A stretch of 64,000 bases of DNA from Papilionanthe hookeriana x Papilionanthe teres (lineage: Eukaryota; Streptophyta; Magnoliopsida; Asparagales; Orchidaceae), in contig CM040424.1 in assembly GCA_022702705.1 (NCBI GenBank), positions 75,271,452 to 75,335,451 of the forward strand, written 5' to 3'. The notes below the pieces were generated by a model that did no database searches, was not told the DNA's origin, and saw only the letters and a program-made list of their open reading frames with translations. Shown here one piece after another: positions 13,481-25,559 of the stretch. Each line of letters opens with the position of its first letter. The stretch's first letter is position 1. A program made the position numbers and the translations under genes.

Positions 13481-14404
13481 ACCTCTCAAGCCCAAGCGCC
13501 GCACACGCTTCTTTCTTCACCCTTTCTATGTCTATTTCACTTCAACCCTCGCCTTACTTTTTACTTCATTTTTCTGCCTCACCAAATTAGTAAGCAATGT
13601 TGTGGTTTTGTAGCCCGAATTTGTTTCTCACACGGGTTATGTAGTAATTATTGCCATCGAGGGTGTGCAATTGATTTATCCGAATTGATCAATTTACAAA
13701 TTGGTCAGCCCAAATGAATATAAAATCCAAAATAAAAAAAAAATAATAATGAACTAATCAAATTTTTACTAAAATCAATCGAAAACGAATCGAAATATAA
13801 TTTTGAGTTAATTAATTTTATTTTAAGCAAACCGAAATTTGATATTGAGTCTAGAATGTTTAAAAATGCAGATTCTATTTGAAAAAAAAAATTCTCCTCA
13901 TTGTCTTTTTCTCCCTTTAATAGACTACAAAATTAACGAATAATATAAGCATGCCTTGCCGAAAAAAGTAAAAGAAGAAAACATGATCACATTAAATAAT
14001 AATCTATTCAATGGTTAGAATATCTATAGCACTTATTCTATTATGGTTGCGCTTTTTGAGTGCGGCGCGGCCTTCTGCCGTGAAATTTGTTTGCAGCTCT
14101 TATTTGGAATTCGGATTCGCGGCAAGGTGTCGCGAAGTTTGGGAGAAAGCGGTCCGCGGGATAACCCCCACGTGCTTCTTGACTATAATTTTTTGCGCTG
14201 CCCTCGGCCTTCCGCAAGCCCGAACTCGTCCTCTCCTCTTCAGACCTCGAATTTCTATCCCCTTTCTTGACCAAGCAGGATTCTTTTAAGATAAAAGCGT
14301 AACGCCCCTCTTCTTCATCGCATGTTTTGATGAATCTCTCTTTCTCCTCTCCCTCCATGCACGAATCTCTTTTCTCCTCTCATTTCCTCTCCATTTTTAT
14401 ATAT
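13481..14404. other. Unassigned stretch with overlapping short ORFs
   Basis: Overlapping ORFs on both strands at 14011-14358 (up to 105 codons) sit in a GC-richer patch but match nothing I recognise. None has a supporting domain, so I leave them uncalled. The block lies just before the tandem array that begins at 14405. Confidence 0.35.
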
Positions 14405-15640
14405 CAGTTGCTTTTCATGAAGAATCTGGCAAGACATTTGTATCACTTGCAATATTGTTTCACAGTTTTTTATGTTTAACTTGCATTTCACTATGAATTT
14501 CTCATGATATGTACATCATTTACAGATCATTATGTTTCACACTATAATTTCATACATGAAGAATCCCCATTTGGTGGGGTGCATAGAAAGAAAGGATAGG
14601 AGATGAATTTTACTGTAGGCACACTATGTAAAAAGAGCTGTTTTCCAGCACCAACATCTATCACTGGAAACAAGTGACAGATAAATCAAAACAACCATGA
14701 ATACTGTCATCCTCCCTGTTTTTATATTTCATTTTCATTTCACTATGAAATTGTCATGATATGTATATCATTTGCAGATCATTATGTAACACACTATAAT
14801 TTCATACATGTAATAGTCCCATTTGGTGGGGTGTATATAAAAGAAAGATGCTACATATTCTTGTTATCCAACCATCAATATTGTCATCCTCTCAGGTTTT
14901 AAGTTTACTCACATTTCACTATGAATTTGTCAGGATATTTGTATCACTTGCAGATCATTATGAAGCACACTATAATTTCGTGCATGAAAAATCCCCATTA
15001 GGTAGGATGCATAGAAAGAAATGAGAGGAGATGAATTTCACTGTAGACGCACTATGTAAAAAGAGTTGTTCTCCAACACCAACCTCTATCACTGGAAATA
15101 AGTGACAGATGAATCAAATGAACCATCAATATTACCATCCTCCCAGTTTTTACCTTTCACTTACCTTTCACTATGAAATTGTCATGATATGTATATAATT
15201 AACAGAGCATTATGTAGCACACTATAATTTCATATATGAAAAAGCCTCATTTGGTGGGGTGCATAGAAATAAAGGAGATGAGAGTAATTCACTGTAGGGA
15301 CATTATGTAAAATACATGTTTTTCACCCATCAACTTTACCATCCTCCCAGTTTTTATATTTCTCTTACATTTCACCATGAATCTGCTAGAATCTATAGGT
15401 ATCACTGACAGATCAAGATTGTATTACACTTTAATTTGATAGATGAAACAGTCTCATCTGGTGGACTGCATAGAAAGAAAAGGATAAGAGATAAATTCAG
15501 TGTGTCGCACTATGTAACAGAGTTGTTTCCCAACCATCAATATTGTCATCCTCCCAGTTTTCTTTGTTTCATTAGCATTTCACTATGAATCTGCCAGGAT
15601 ATTTGTATCAACTGCAGATCATTATGCACCAAAAATTATA
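14405..15640. repeat. Degenerate tandem array, units about 175-255 bp
   Basis: Six diverged units restart at CATTTCACTATGAA near 14484, 14736, 14912, 15165, 15368 and 15576. A partial unit precedes them from about 14410. Each contains GATCATTATG, CACTATAATTTCATACATGAA, a CCCATTTGGTGGGGTGCATAGAAAG block and CATCCTCCCAGTTTTT. Unit lengths differ mainly because a middle block with TCACTGGAAA...AGTGACAG is present or absent. It has no coding content. Confidence 0.82.
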
Positions 15641-16194
15641 CCTTCCAACAACAACCTCTACCACAAGATATTATGATAGATTAAACATACATGGTTGCTG
15701 TGTTGCACCAAAATTGTGACGTAAGCATTATAGCATATGGTTGACCGGTTTGAGAGGAAACATGCCCGGTTGCTGGGTTGCACCAAATTTGTGATGTAGC
15801 CACAGCATGAAAAATTTTGTTTTTGCTGGTTTGAGAAATCTCAATTTTTACGTATCACTTGCATTTCAAAATGTATTTGTGGCTGACGTTAGAAAGACAA
15901 AAAGATTATTATGATGATCTACGTAACCAATCAAAGCCAATACCACATCATAACATATCAAAGAAATTTTTTATAGCAATTCAAACATGTTTCAAAGTTT
16001 CTAGTGTTGTCTCAAATAATTTGATCTCAGCTCATGTGAGTTCAAATCGGATCATCTTTATTATAAAACCACAGTTTCTTGGTTTTGCTGGGAGCTGCCG
16101 ATTTGTATATTATTGTTATGATAATCTACGTAACCGAGTTGGAAGGTCTGAGGGATCTCCCAGGGTTAAATGTAAATTGATAACTCTGTATCGT

Positions 16195-16285
16195 TTCTCT
16201 ATGTCAGTAATAAAGAAATATGATCTCTTTCCCGTGGATGTAGATCAGTTTGACCGAACCACGTAAATTATTGTGTTCTTTTTTG
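16195..16285 (+). repeat. Short retroelement-LTR-like segment, repeated at 34.1 kb
   Basis: The stretch CCCGTGGATGTAGATC followed by GACCGAACCACGTAA and TGTGTTCTT is repeated with few changes near 34135-34190. The motif is typical of the downstream part of plant copia LTRs as I know them, so this is probably a fragment of one. No paired LTR was found nearby. Confidence 0.5.
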
Positions 16286-16394
16286 TTTTTGTTTTTTGTT
16301 GTTTGCTTTATTGTCATGTATTTGACTAGAATGCTTTACTTTTAGTACCAATGTTGGCAGTTGTTAATTCAATTAATTTTGAATGTTTATCTTT

Positions 16395-16745
16395 CTCATA
16401 TTAATAGCATGACTAAAAAAAATAAAGATGTTGCTACTTCTGCACTTTGGGATAAGAAAACAAAGGTAATATTTTGTAACATCTACCTTACGGAAATTGA
16501 AAAGGGAAATAGGCCGACCTCCTTCTTCAATAAGGAATGTTAGCAAAACATAGTTACAAAATTCAAGGAGGCTACAGGCAGGGAATATGAAAGACTGCAG
16601 CTTAAGAATAAATGGGGCTAGCTCAAAAAGGACTGGAAAATTTGAAATGATTTGAAGCGAGGCTCGACCGGATTGGGATGAGATCTAGTCAAACGAACGA
16701 TTGATGCTCCAAATGAGTGGTGGCGAGAAAGGCTTGCGGTAAGAT
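16395..16745 (+). pseudogene. Myb/SANT-like DNA-binding domain ORF of a Harbinger-type element (broken)
   Basis: The frame reads LWDKKTKVIFCNIYLTEIEK, GNRPTSFFNKEC, then VTKFKEATGREYERLQLKN, LKKDWKI, RGSTGLG and RTIDAPNEWWRERLA. This is the plant Myb/SANT-like domain that forms the DNA-binding ORF of PIF/Harbinger transposons and related host proteins. Four in-frame stops interrupt it, three at positions where the family has tryptophan. After a gap, AAKKFKLTGIE near 16829 matches the family's C-terminal KKFR..GI motif, which is also visible in the minus-strand element near 25.7 kb. No transposase is recognisable beside it. Confidence 0.75.
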
Positions 16746-16928
16746 ATTTTTCATTCAATACATATGATGTCATTCAGTATAGTCATTTTAATTGAAATAT
16801 CTCTCGTTTCCTCCTATAGGTTTTGCTAGCTGCAAAGAAGTTTAAACTGACGGGAATAGAACATTCTTTTTTTTATTAGTAAATATGTCACTAAATATGT
16901 TTTATCTTGACTTGCATTTTAGGAAAAT

Positions 16929-17216
16929 ATGAGCTCTATAATGTCATCTACCTCTCGACGAGTATTATGTCATTGTGGCCTGCAACAACCGCTTCTGACA
17001 TTACGACAGACACACAGTTATGGCCGGAAGTTTTATAGCTACCAACGGAACATTGTCGAGCAGTACAAATTCTTCTGGTGGGATGACAGTTTGGCGGATT
17101 CTCAGGATAACGATGGCAGGGAGTTGCGAGCTTCACTTGAGGACGAGTTAGCACGAGAACACTACAACGTACCATTGTTAAAAACAACATTATTATTATC
17201 TTACTTGTCCTTGTAA
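16929..17216 (+). pseudogene. GRF-type zinc-finger-like ORF, degenerate
   Basis: The 95-codon ORF contains LCHCGLQQPLLTLRQT, then GRKFYSYQRN and YKFFWWDD. This is the pattern of the plant GRF zinc finger (CxCG...GRxFxxC...CxFFxWxD). The first Cys-His-Cys is kept, but the two later metal-binding cysteines are tyrosines, so metal binding is doubtful. Such ORFs are common in transposons and as small plant proteins. It follows the Myb/SANT relic and lies inside the presumed Harbinger-derived region ending at 17827. Confidence 0.55.
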
Positions 17217-17689
17217 TAGTTTTACAATTTTTTTTTCACTCTACTCCTACTAGCTAGTGCTTGGGATGTCTTCATGTACATCTGAACTATTTTGGAATGT
17301 CAAAACTGTATGATTTGAGATGTATTTATCTATAAAAACTCTAGTGTATTTGGTTTGAGATGTCTTTATATATATATATATTTGTGTAAGTAAAAATATA
17401 TATTTATATGTTTACAAAATTTAAAATTATTCTTAAAAATATATATGTTTGCAAATTTATTTTTATAGTAAATCAAACACTTAAATTCAAAAAATATTAT
17501 TATTTTAAATGTTTTTTTATAAACGCAACATATTTTTATTTTAAATATTTTTTATAAACACAAAATATCATTATTTTAAATATGTTTTATAGGAATTTAA
17601 AAAATATGCGTAAACACGTAAATAAAACTTAAGTTTAATTCATATTAAAATTTAATACATAGTATTTTTAAAAAGTTTACGAATATTAA

Positions 17690-17827
17690 TACAAAATCAG
17701 CTGTTTTCCAAACGCAGAAACCAAACAGCCAAACTGTTTATCCGGATCAGCTGCTTATCAGCAGATTATCAGGATAAACTGCTTATCTGGATAAGCTAGA
17801 TAAGTTGCAGCTGACCCAAACAGGCCC
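17690..17827. mobile_element. Right terminus of a PIF/Harbinger-like element
   Basis: The sequence ends GACCCAAACAGGCCC followed by TTA (17828-17830). Its reverse complement GGGCCTGTTTGGGTC with a TTA target is the usual end of plant Harbinger/Tourist elements. Imperfect AGCTG/GATAAGC palindromes fill the subterminal region. Duplication copy B starts immediately after the TTA. The matching left end was not found in 12-16 kb, so the element is truncated or its left end has decayed. Confidence 0.6.
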
Positions 17828-18221
17828 TTAGATTCGAACCAACAATTTTACTGCACGATGAACCCTCGCTTTATTTGCAACACAATACTTTTCATCTTGT
17901 TAAATTGTAGGTGTAAATTATGAAAAATAAATATAATATAAAATTTTTAATATATTTAAAATTCACTCAATTTTTACCAAAATTTTAATGCCCATTTGAC
18001 ACTAACCGCCATCCACCCACTAAGTTTTTAGAAATTAATTTAATTACAAATCAAACATTTTTATATGTCACTCAATTTATACTCAATTAAATAAGTCCAA
18101 AAATGACTTAAATTATATTATAAATTCATTTTTTAAACAATAAAATTAGGGTACATAATTAAATAAATTATCTTTAGTCACCATTTTAACACTCCTCAGT
18201 CCTCACTTGCTTATAGAACGA

Positions 18222-18282
18222 CACGTGGAATTAACAGCTTACGCAGCTTACTTCTCCCTGCACGAACACTTGGCCGGAAAAG
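18222..18282 (+). promoter_or_regulatory. GH17 gene 2 promoter: G-box kept, TATA segment deleted
   Basis: CACGTG lies at 18222-18227 in the same context as in copy 1. Against copy 1, about 27 bases between ACACGTGGAATT and AACAGCTTAC are missing, and these include the TATAAAA box. The 5' leader is otherwise alignable to the start codon at 18283. Confidence 0.7.
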
Positions 18283-21200
18283 ATGGCGGATGTCATCCAC
18301 CTCCTTCTCCGCCTTCTCCTCGGCTTCCTCTTCTTCTCCCATGGTAACAATAGCTTCCTCATTTCCTTCTTCTACGCGCGAATTATTAACAGTTTACCAC
18401 TTGGTACCCTCTTCTGTCTTCAGCTCAATCTGCCTCCAAGGTTCTCTTCCACGGCCTCGGCGTCAACTACGGCCAGCTCGGCGACAACCTTCCTTCCCCT
18501 CAGACTTCCATAGATCTCCTCCACTCCCTCCACGCCTCCGCAGTTAAGATATACGATGCGAACCCTGCGATTCTCCGTGCCCTTTGCGGCTCAAACCTCG
18601 TCGTCGCAGTCATGGTCCCCAATCGCCTACTCCCTTCAATCGGCACCAATCAGTCAGCCGCCGATGACTGGATCTACACCAAAATTATCCCCTTCTATGG
18701 CTCCATTCGCCTCCGCTTACTCCTCGTCGGCAACGAGATCCTCCACGATAACGCCTCCAACTCTTCCTTCTGGCCTTACCTCGTCCCCTCCATGACACGC
18801 CTTCAACGCTCCATCAAATCATTCTCCCTTCGCGGAATCAAGATCAGCACCACGCATGCCATGGATGTCCTCCAATCATCCTTACCCCCTTCTTCCGGCC
18901 GCTTCCGATCCGACATTGCCGTCCCGATCATTCGCCCCATGCTCCATTTCCTCCGCCGAACATCCTCCTATTTCATGATCGACGCCTATACCTATTTCGC
19001 CTGGTCTCACAACCCTAATTCGATCTCAATCGACTACGCCCTTTTTCAGGGGAACTCTAGCTTATACTACCACGATCCGGCCACCGGACTCACCTACACG
19101 AATCTATTGGATCAGAGGCTCGACGCGGTGGCTGCCGCTATAGCCGCTGAAGGTTACCCCGAAGTCCGGCTAGGAGTCGCGGAGACCGGGTGGCCGAATG
19201 CCGGCGATCTTGATCAAATCGGAGCGAATGTGCGTAACGCAGCGATATACAACAGAAATCTCGCGAGACGGGTGGCGGAGCAGAGAGGGCTCCGTACGCC
19301 GGCGAGGCCGGCGACTGCGGTCCCGGTTTTCATTTTCTCGTTGTATAATGAGAATCTGAAGCCTGGCCGGGGGACCGAGAAGCATTGGGGCCTGCTGTAC
19401 CCCAACGGGACGGCGGTGTACGAGGTGGATCTGAAAGGTCGCCGGCCGGAGGGGAGCTATCCGCCGCTCCCGCCGGCGAGTAACAATGAGCCCTATAAAG
19501 GGAAGCTATGGTGCGTGCTGGATAATAACGGCGGCGGCGGCGGGAACTTGACGGCGGTGGGGGCTGCGCTGAGCTTCGTATGCGGGCAGGGTAACGGGAC
19601 GTGTGATGCTATACAGACCGGGGGGAAGTGCTTCCAGCCCAATACGGTAGCGGCGCATGCGAGCTATGCCTTCAATTCGTACTGGCAACAGTTCCGGAGC
19701 ACCGGCGGTACATGTTACTTTAATGGTCTGGCGGTCCAGACAGCCGTCGACCCGAGTAAGTATATTTTCTCTTTTTACTTTTTTTTTTAATAACTTTTTT
19801 TCTTTTTGTTTTGCTTTTATCAATACGTCAGAGAAAAAAAAAAGCAGGATATAATTTTCAGAAGAGGAATTAATTATAAAATTTATTTGATTATATACAT
19901 TGTTTTTTAAAAAAGCTATTTAATAATTTTGATAATTAATTAGAATTGGCTAGAAAATACAATTAATTATCATCTTAGCATTGCACGAAAATTCAACACA
20001 CACTCTGGTAATAAGTAGTAAATGATACACTTCAACCTTTTATGTGAAAAAACTGAAAAACAGGAAAAATCATAGGATTTGGCTCAGTTGAAACAATTCA
20101 ATATGAATTGTGAGTACACATGTCTATTATTCGTCTTAATTAGGTAAGATAAAGTTACAGAGTTGATCATTGTAAATCTATAATAATAATTCATCAATAA
20201 TAATTGTAATATAAGTGTAATGAATGTAGTTCGTAGTGATAGCGGGCTGCAAGCGTCGTAGTCAATTGCTTCAAGAGTGTCGGTTGGCTCTAAAAGATGT
20301 AGTAAGAAGCTGCATGTGTTGTGCATCTCGTAGTTAGTAATGCTGAGTTATAATAACGTCTGTAGACAACAAAGGTCAGAATCGGGACCTACACCGGCTT
20401 TGGACCACTTAATTCATAGTTGGTCACGTAGATTATTGTGGTGAATTATGATGACGTCTGTACGCAGGGGTGGTGGGAGTAGGGAACTGTGCGAGACATG
20501 TGTAGTCGCATGGGCTAAAGTTGAGAGCTACATAAGTTATAGACCGCATAGGTCGTGGTGGTGGGTTGGAAGGAGAGAGTTTTAATAGTCTGTAGAAAGC
20601 GATCGCTTTCGTGGTACATTGTCACACCATATTCGGGAGGTATCGTTGCACTATATATAAGATGTATTGGTATACCATCATCGGGGTGTGTCGTTACTTA
20701 TATTCGGAGTGCATGTTACACATTCAAAAGACATTTTCTATGTGGGGTGTGTTGATCTGTAAAATGTATTGTTACTCTGCAATGTACATCGGTATTCCAC
20801 AACGCACGTCACATGGTGTGATTCCGCCAGGTATTTCATTGCAACAATTCAAGGGCGGCCGACTGTGGCCGACAATAGCTAGCAGGTGGTGGTTGACTTT
20901 GGTTCGTGATTGTCAGAGTGTGAGGTATTCACCTATTCTTCTGTGTAGAAGCGCTATTGGTCTTCAACTCTCCCTCTAAACTTTGGTCTTCTTAGGGCTT
21001 AAGTTTTTCCCTTTACAAGAGGAGTTAGTACTTTATTTATAGAATCTTGAAGAGTTTTCTCTGCAAATAAGGGACGGTTCAGAGAATTTTTTCAATCTAG
21101 TTATGTTCGATGAACATTTGAGTTGCTTAATGATGTCATGATTGAGTGATCATGGGCTCGTTTGATTCGTCTAATTGATATGCTCAAATTGACTATAAGT

Positions 21201-21918
21201 TTGTTATATTTAGAATTTGTTTGACATTCTAACTATGCAATGGAAGTTTCCAAAAAGGTTTATCGGTTTGATTTGATTTAGAGTAATCAATTTTGATATT
21301 ATTGGTTTCATTCATCGAGTTGGAAAATTGGACTAGAAGAGTTGGATAATTTTAAATCAAAATTTTTTTTTGGCTCAAAAAGTTATATTTAGATTCATGT
21401 CATGTCTCAAGATTCTTGTTAAATGATAAATTTGTTGATGTCGTGAAGATCTAAATATGCTAAAATTTTGGTAGATTTACATAAATACCGCTCAATTCAT
21501 ACGAAATTACATATATAAGACTTAAAGGTTAATTTTTTTACTTTCATGATATTAGATGAAAAAGTGTTTTTTATTTTTTTTAGTCAAAATACTGTTTTTT
21601 TTTATGATTTGAAATATTTATTAGTATTAATGTGAAAGGGTAAAATTTAGGTATTAGATGTGCAAATGCATGGAAATTTATTGCTATATATAAAAATGCC
21701 ACTAAAATTTATCATGATAAATATTTTAATTATAGATTTTTCATGTATACATGTATTTTTTAAAATAAAGTATCGTGCATTTTATTTTAATATTATAAGA
21801 GTAAATGATGAAATGTAATAAAATTGGTAATAATTTATGTATTTTATAGATATTTCACACTTTTTTTTTTTTTTGCCTAACAGGTTATGACTCATGCATA
21901 TTTCCAAGCAATTGTTAA
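18283..21918 (+). CDS. Glucan endo-1,3-beta-glucosidase, GH17 with X8/CBM43 domain (copy 2)
   Basis: Paralogue of the gene at 8245-11053 with the same three-exon structure: 18283-18343, 18424-19755 and 21884-21918, all GT-AG, giving 475 residues. It is one Leu codon shorter in the signal peptide. Catalytic Glu are kept in LLVGNEIL (E125) and GVAETGWPN (E274). The six X8 cysteines are kept and the last exon adds a seventh (FPSNC at the C-terminus). Most changes are single substitutions, for example PNR for PNG after VMV, AWSHNP for PWAQNP, and NNGGGGGN for NNGGYGVN at the X8 start. Intron 2 has grown to 2128 bp. No frame breaks are seen. It is probably secreted with the same activity; the altered promoter suggests different expression. 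Confidence 0.94.
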
Positions 21919-23600
21919 GACTCTTTTTGGGCCAGCTGCAGGTGCGCTGCGCCAGAATGCTGCTGCGGAGAAGCTGACTGTCTGTTTGGTGATGTTGTGT
22001 GAAAATAGAGCAGCTGTTTCTGGGAAAATGACCAGCTGCCTCTGTTTGGTAAAGCTGTTTAAAGTAGACTGTAACATCCACATTTTTTAAATTTCATAAA
22101 CAAAAATTCTTATGTAATAAATTGTTGAAATCTTTTAAAGAGTCCCGAAAATGTTAAATTTTTTTTGTTTGAAATAATAACACATATGTAACACATTTTT
22201 ATATATTTATATATTTAACACGTAAACTTTAACTTTTGGGGAAATTTGCATCAAATTTTTTGGAGGTCATACGAAAGAGTTGGGTAGCATAAACGTAATA
22301 AAGTTAATTTAAATGTTAGGTTAAATATATGAAATTAATTATTCTTATGTAATAAATTTAAATTTTAGATATGTAGATATATGGAATTGGTTAATACATG
22401 TTAAAAATTTAAGTGTTGGATAGGTAAATATATGAAATACATATCTTGTTAGAAGAATGTATTGAATTGAGTAGCATAAATGTAATAAATATAATTTCTC
22501 GTTCATGTTTTCAAATTGTTTATATATTTTTCATTAAGGAAGTTACATATTATTTAAATATTTATTAATGAACTAATTAATTTAAATTGTATTTTAAAAT
22601 ACCCATAAAAAATTAAGCATGACATTAAAATTAAAGGGATGACTTGTTATTTACAAAATAATCTCACCTCTTTCATTCATTTTTAAGATTCTCAAATATC
22701 AAAATTCATGATATAACTCTCAAATATCAAAAAAGAAAAAAAAAAGTCATACCTTTATTTTTATTTCACTCCTTACAGATGAATCTGACAAACACAATTT
22801 TATCCATCAAAGCATGTTGACAGACTAACATATAACTCAACGAATTTCATATAAAGAACAGTAAGATTGCTGAGCAAATACCATCATCATCAAAACATCT
22901 ATGAGAAGGATATTAAAAAAAGAAATTTACACCATAATTCATATATATTAAAAGCAGTACATAATTACAGATACACATTACATAATATATAAAAGCAGTA
23001 CATAATTACCGACACACATCTCACGTAACAGCGAGTATCAATATAGCAAAAACAAAATTCTAAAACAATTACAATGACAATAAACAAGATAATTATATTT
23101 TTTTTAACATCTACACGGTGTAACTCCCCTGCTAGACTTTCCTCATGTGATGTTCTTCATTCCCTAGTCTGCGAAACGGAAGAAGTTACACTATTTTGCC
23201 ATACTCCGTGGGCACTTGTAGAACTTTCTCCCCTAGCTGGTCGTCTGACATGACGTAAGCAAGGAAGTTTGGAGGCCACGGTGACGGAGCAATCGTCAGG
23301 ATGTCTCGAAATCATTGAGCTCGTATTTTCCTAATTACAACAGACGATAAAACAACATATCATATTACTTGTACGGTAAATCATAACTTTTTCTTTTTGT
23401 GAGAACTTCAAAATTGGAGCCATGATGCATCAATGAGATGATTCACATTAAATTATTAGTTATATAAAACATGAAAAAGGGAAAAAATAGATGACAATTG
23501 ATTTTGTGTCACGCAAATATCCATAAGGAAAGTAGTCAACATAATCAAACTTCTCTTTTAAATCACCAATGAATTACAATACTTAAGTCATTACAACAAC
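21919..23600. other. Non-coding insertion sequence after GH17 gene 2
   Basis: This AT-rich sequence is absent from copy A. It starts with a GC-richer patch full of AGCTG motifs (GGCCAGCTGCAGG, GACCAGCTGCC), resembling the subterminal region of Harbinger elements, and so may be the end of the minus-strand Harbinger element whose transposase lies at 23.6-24.9 kb. A direct repeat of about 35 bases, AAAAGCAGTACATAATTAC, occurs near 22950 and 22990. No genes are seen. Confidence 0.45.
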
Positions 23601-23615
23601 TTACAAAGAAATCAA

Positions 23616-24930
23616 TCACCCTCCAACAAGCACATTAGTAATACGTTCTCGAATGATCGTATTTTCATTTACACCTTCCCCTTTTTTCGTGCAGATGTTG
23701 GAATGGGCGTTGTCATCTCGTGACAGAGAATGACCGATGCGGTATTCAGATACTTCTGCAGGCACTTCCTGTTGATTCTCTTTGTTACTGTGTAAATTAA
23801 CGTCAAATTGAGACGAATATTGCCTAATATAATTATGTAGCGTCATCGTAGCTATCATAATTTGAACCTGTTTTGGAAACGGATCTAGTGGCATATCGCA
23901 TAATATCACACATTTCTTTTTCCAAAAGTCAAAAGTCATCTCGATAACACATCTTAAGAAGAAATGTCTTTTGTTAAACACATTATTTCTGCTTCGCGTA
24001 ACATTACTGTCTCGGTTGAAATCATGTATATGATATATGGTGTTAGGGTAGGGTTTAAGATGCCCTTGCAGCAATCGATAGCCAACATCCACCAAATAAT
24101 AGTTTCATGTCAGGTGTTACACCTTCAATGCGACATATAAAGAAAATACAAACAGGATTTTGGGATGCAACATACCGTGTGGAGGGTGGGGGGAATTGTA
24201 AAACAGATTCTGCGTAACACTCTTGAAAATGATGTTGTCGTGCGTATTACCCTCCCAACCAGGCATGACAAAAGTAAAGCACATGTTAAAGTCACACATT
24301 TTTATTACATTTTATGTAGTGGTTCCAGAACGTCCAATTATAGTTGTTTTCTCTTCATTTGTAATTCGTGCATCAACGTGTGTTCTATCTATTGCGCCAA
24401 TGAAATCCTGAACAGATGACTTGGATCGCTTGAGTTATTCATGTCTGGATTTCATATTAATATTTGAACAATATAAATTGCAATCAGTACCTTGAAGAAT
24501 GATATGTAACGTGCATCACATTGAATCTCTGTAGGATTTTGTGCGAACATTGGATCGGTTGACTCTATGACATGTTTGGAGAGGCTCACAAGAGCACTCA
24601 AATCCACTGAGAAGTATTTGCTTATCGTCTCCGATTAATGTTGAAAGCGTTCTATCGCACTACACACTGACTCGTTATGTGATAATATGTTTAGAGTCAT
24701 CGCCAGTACCTCACGGTCAGTCATCCTCGATGCCCATTGAGGTCATGAAATCTTTTGAGTTCTGCTAGTAGATCTCTAAATACATCCATTATCATATGGA
24801 ACATGTTGTTGAATATTGTTGTATGCCCAGTAAGCATTTCCCCAACCCATTTGTCTCTGATATGAGATGATGTGTAACATGGAGAGCGGTCAATGTACGT
24901 GTTGTAATATTCTACGAGCAAGTTGATTGC
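23616..24930 (-). pseudogene. PIF/Harbinger transposase (DDE_Tnp_4 type), broken
   Basis: Read on the minus strand. Near 24920-24730: EYYNTYIDRSPCYTS and RDLLAELKRFHDLNGHRG, the N-terminal part of plant PIF transposases. Near 24415-24370: FIGAIDRTHVDARI, carrying the first catalytic Asp. Near 24299-24240: CDFNMCFTFVMPGWEGNTHD, with the second Asp region. At 24095-23830: VDVGY, PYPNTIYHI, LFN-like NKRHFFLRCVIEMTFDFWKK and ATMTLHNYIRQ, the C-terminal DDE region. It uses several frames with stops between blocks, so no full protein is made; the last 159-codon ORF (24095-23616) is the longest surviving piece. Confidence 0.88.
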
Positions 24931-25559
24931 TGCATTTATCCTTCTCTGTCGTTCTAGTTTTGGTTCAATGCCGATGTATATTGTACATGTTTAACCAAAG
25001 CAGAAACATAAATTATTAAATCCATAAGAAATCACGATGCATGCATTAATAATAGATATGAAAGAGGAGTAAACCAAGTATGATATGAGAAAATACAATA
25101 ATTTAGTAATATGTCCCAATCAACAAGCGATGAAATAATAATGTCTCTTAGCAAATAACAAATTACGAAAATGCTTCATCAATTGTCCTTGCGAGCATAG
25201 AAATGGCATAGATACGCCACCGTCGTTCTTTGGCAATCATTGTAAAAAATCTGTGGACCGAATATTAAAGCATCTCCATAGCAAAAAAGTATAGATCAAA
25301 ATCTTCTACAATATCATGATCTTCTTCTAAAATTTGCAAGACCTTAATAGAAGTTTTTTGAACTTTATGGGGTGGTCGTTAGAAGAATCCATCATGTATG
25401 ATATCTGGTTTTTGATAGAAGCAGCTCCACCCTTTTTTCTTACTCTCCACACTAGGACGCTTGGAATTGTTGGTGAACTGGATCTCTGGGAGTTCCTGGC
25501 TGTGGAATTCAGGCGAATCAGCTAATGAGCTGACAACAACATTGTAAGGGGTGCCACCA

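Noticed and set aside
14011..14358. Overlapping ORFs of 75-105 codons on both strands
   Set aside because: Three frames are open at once over the same bases, with no domain or plausible splice context.
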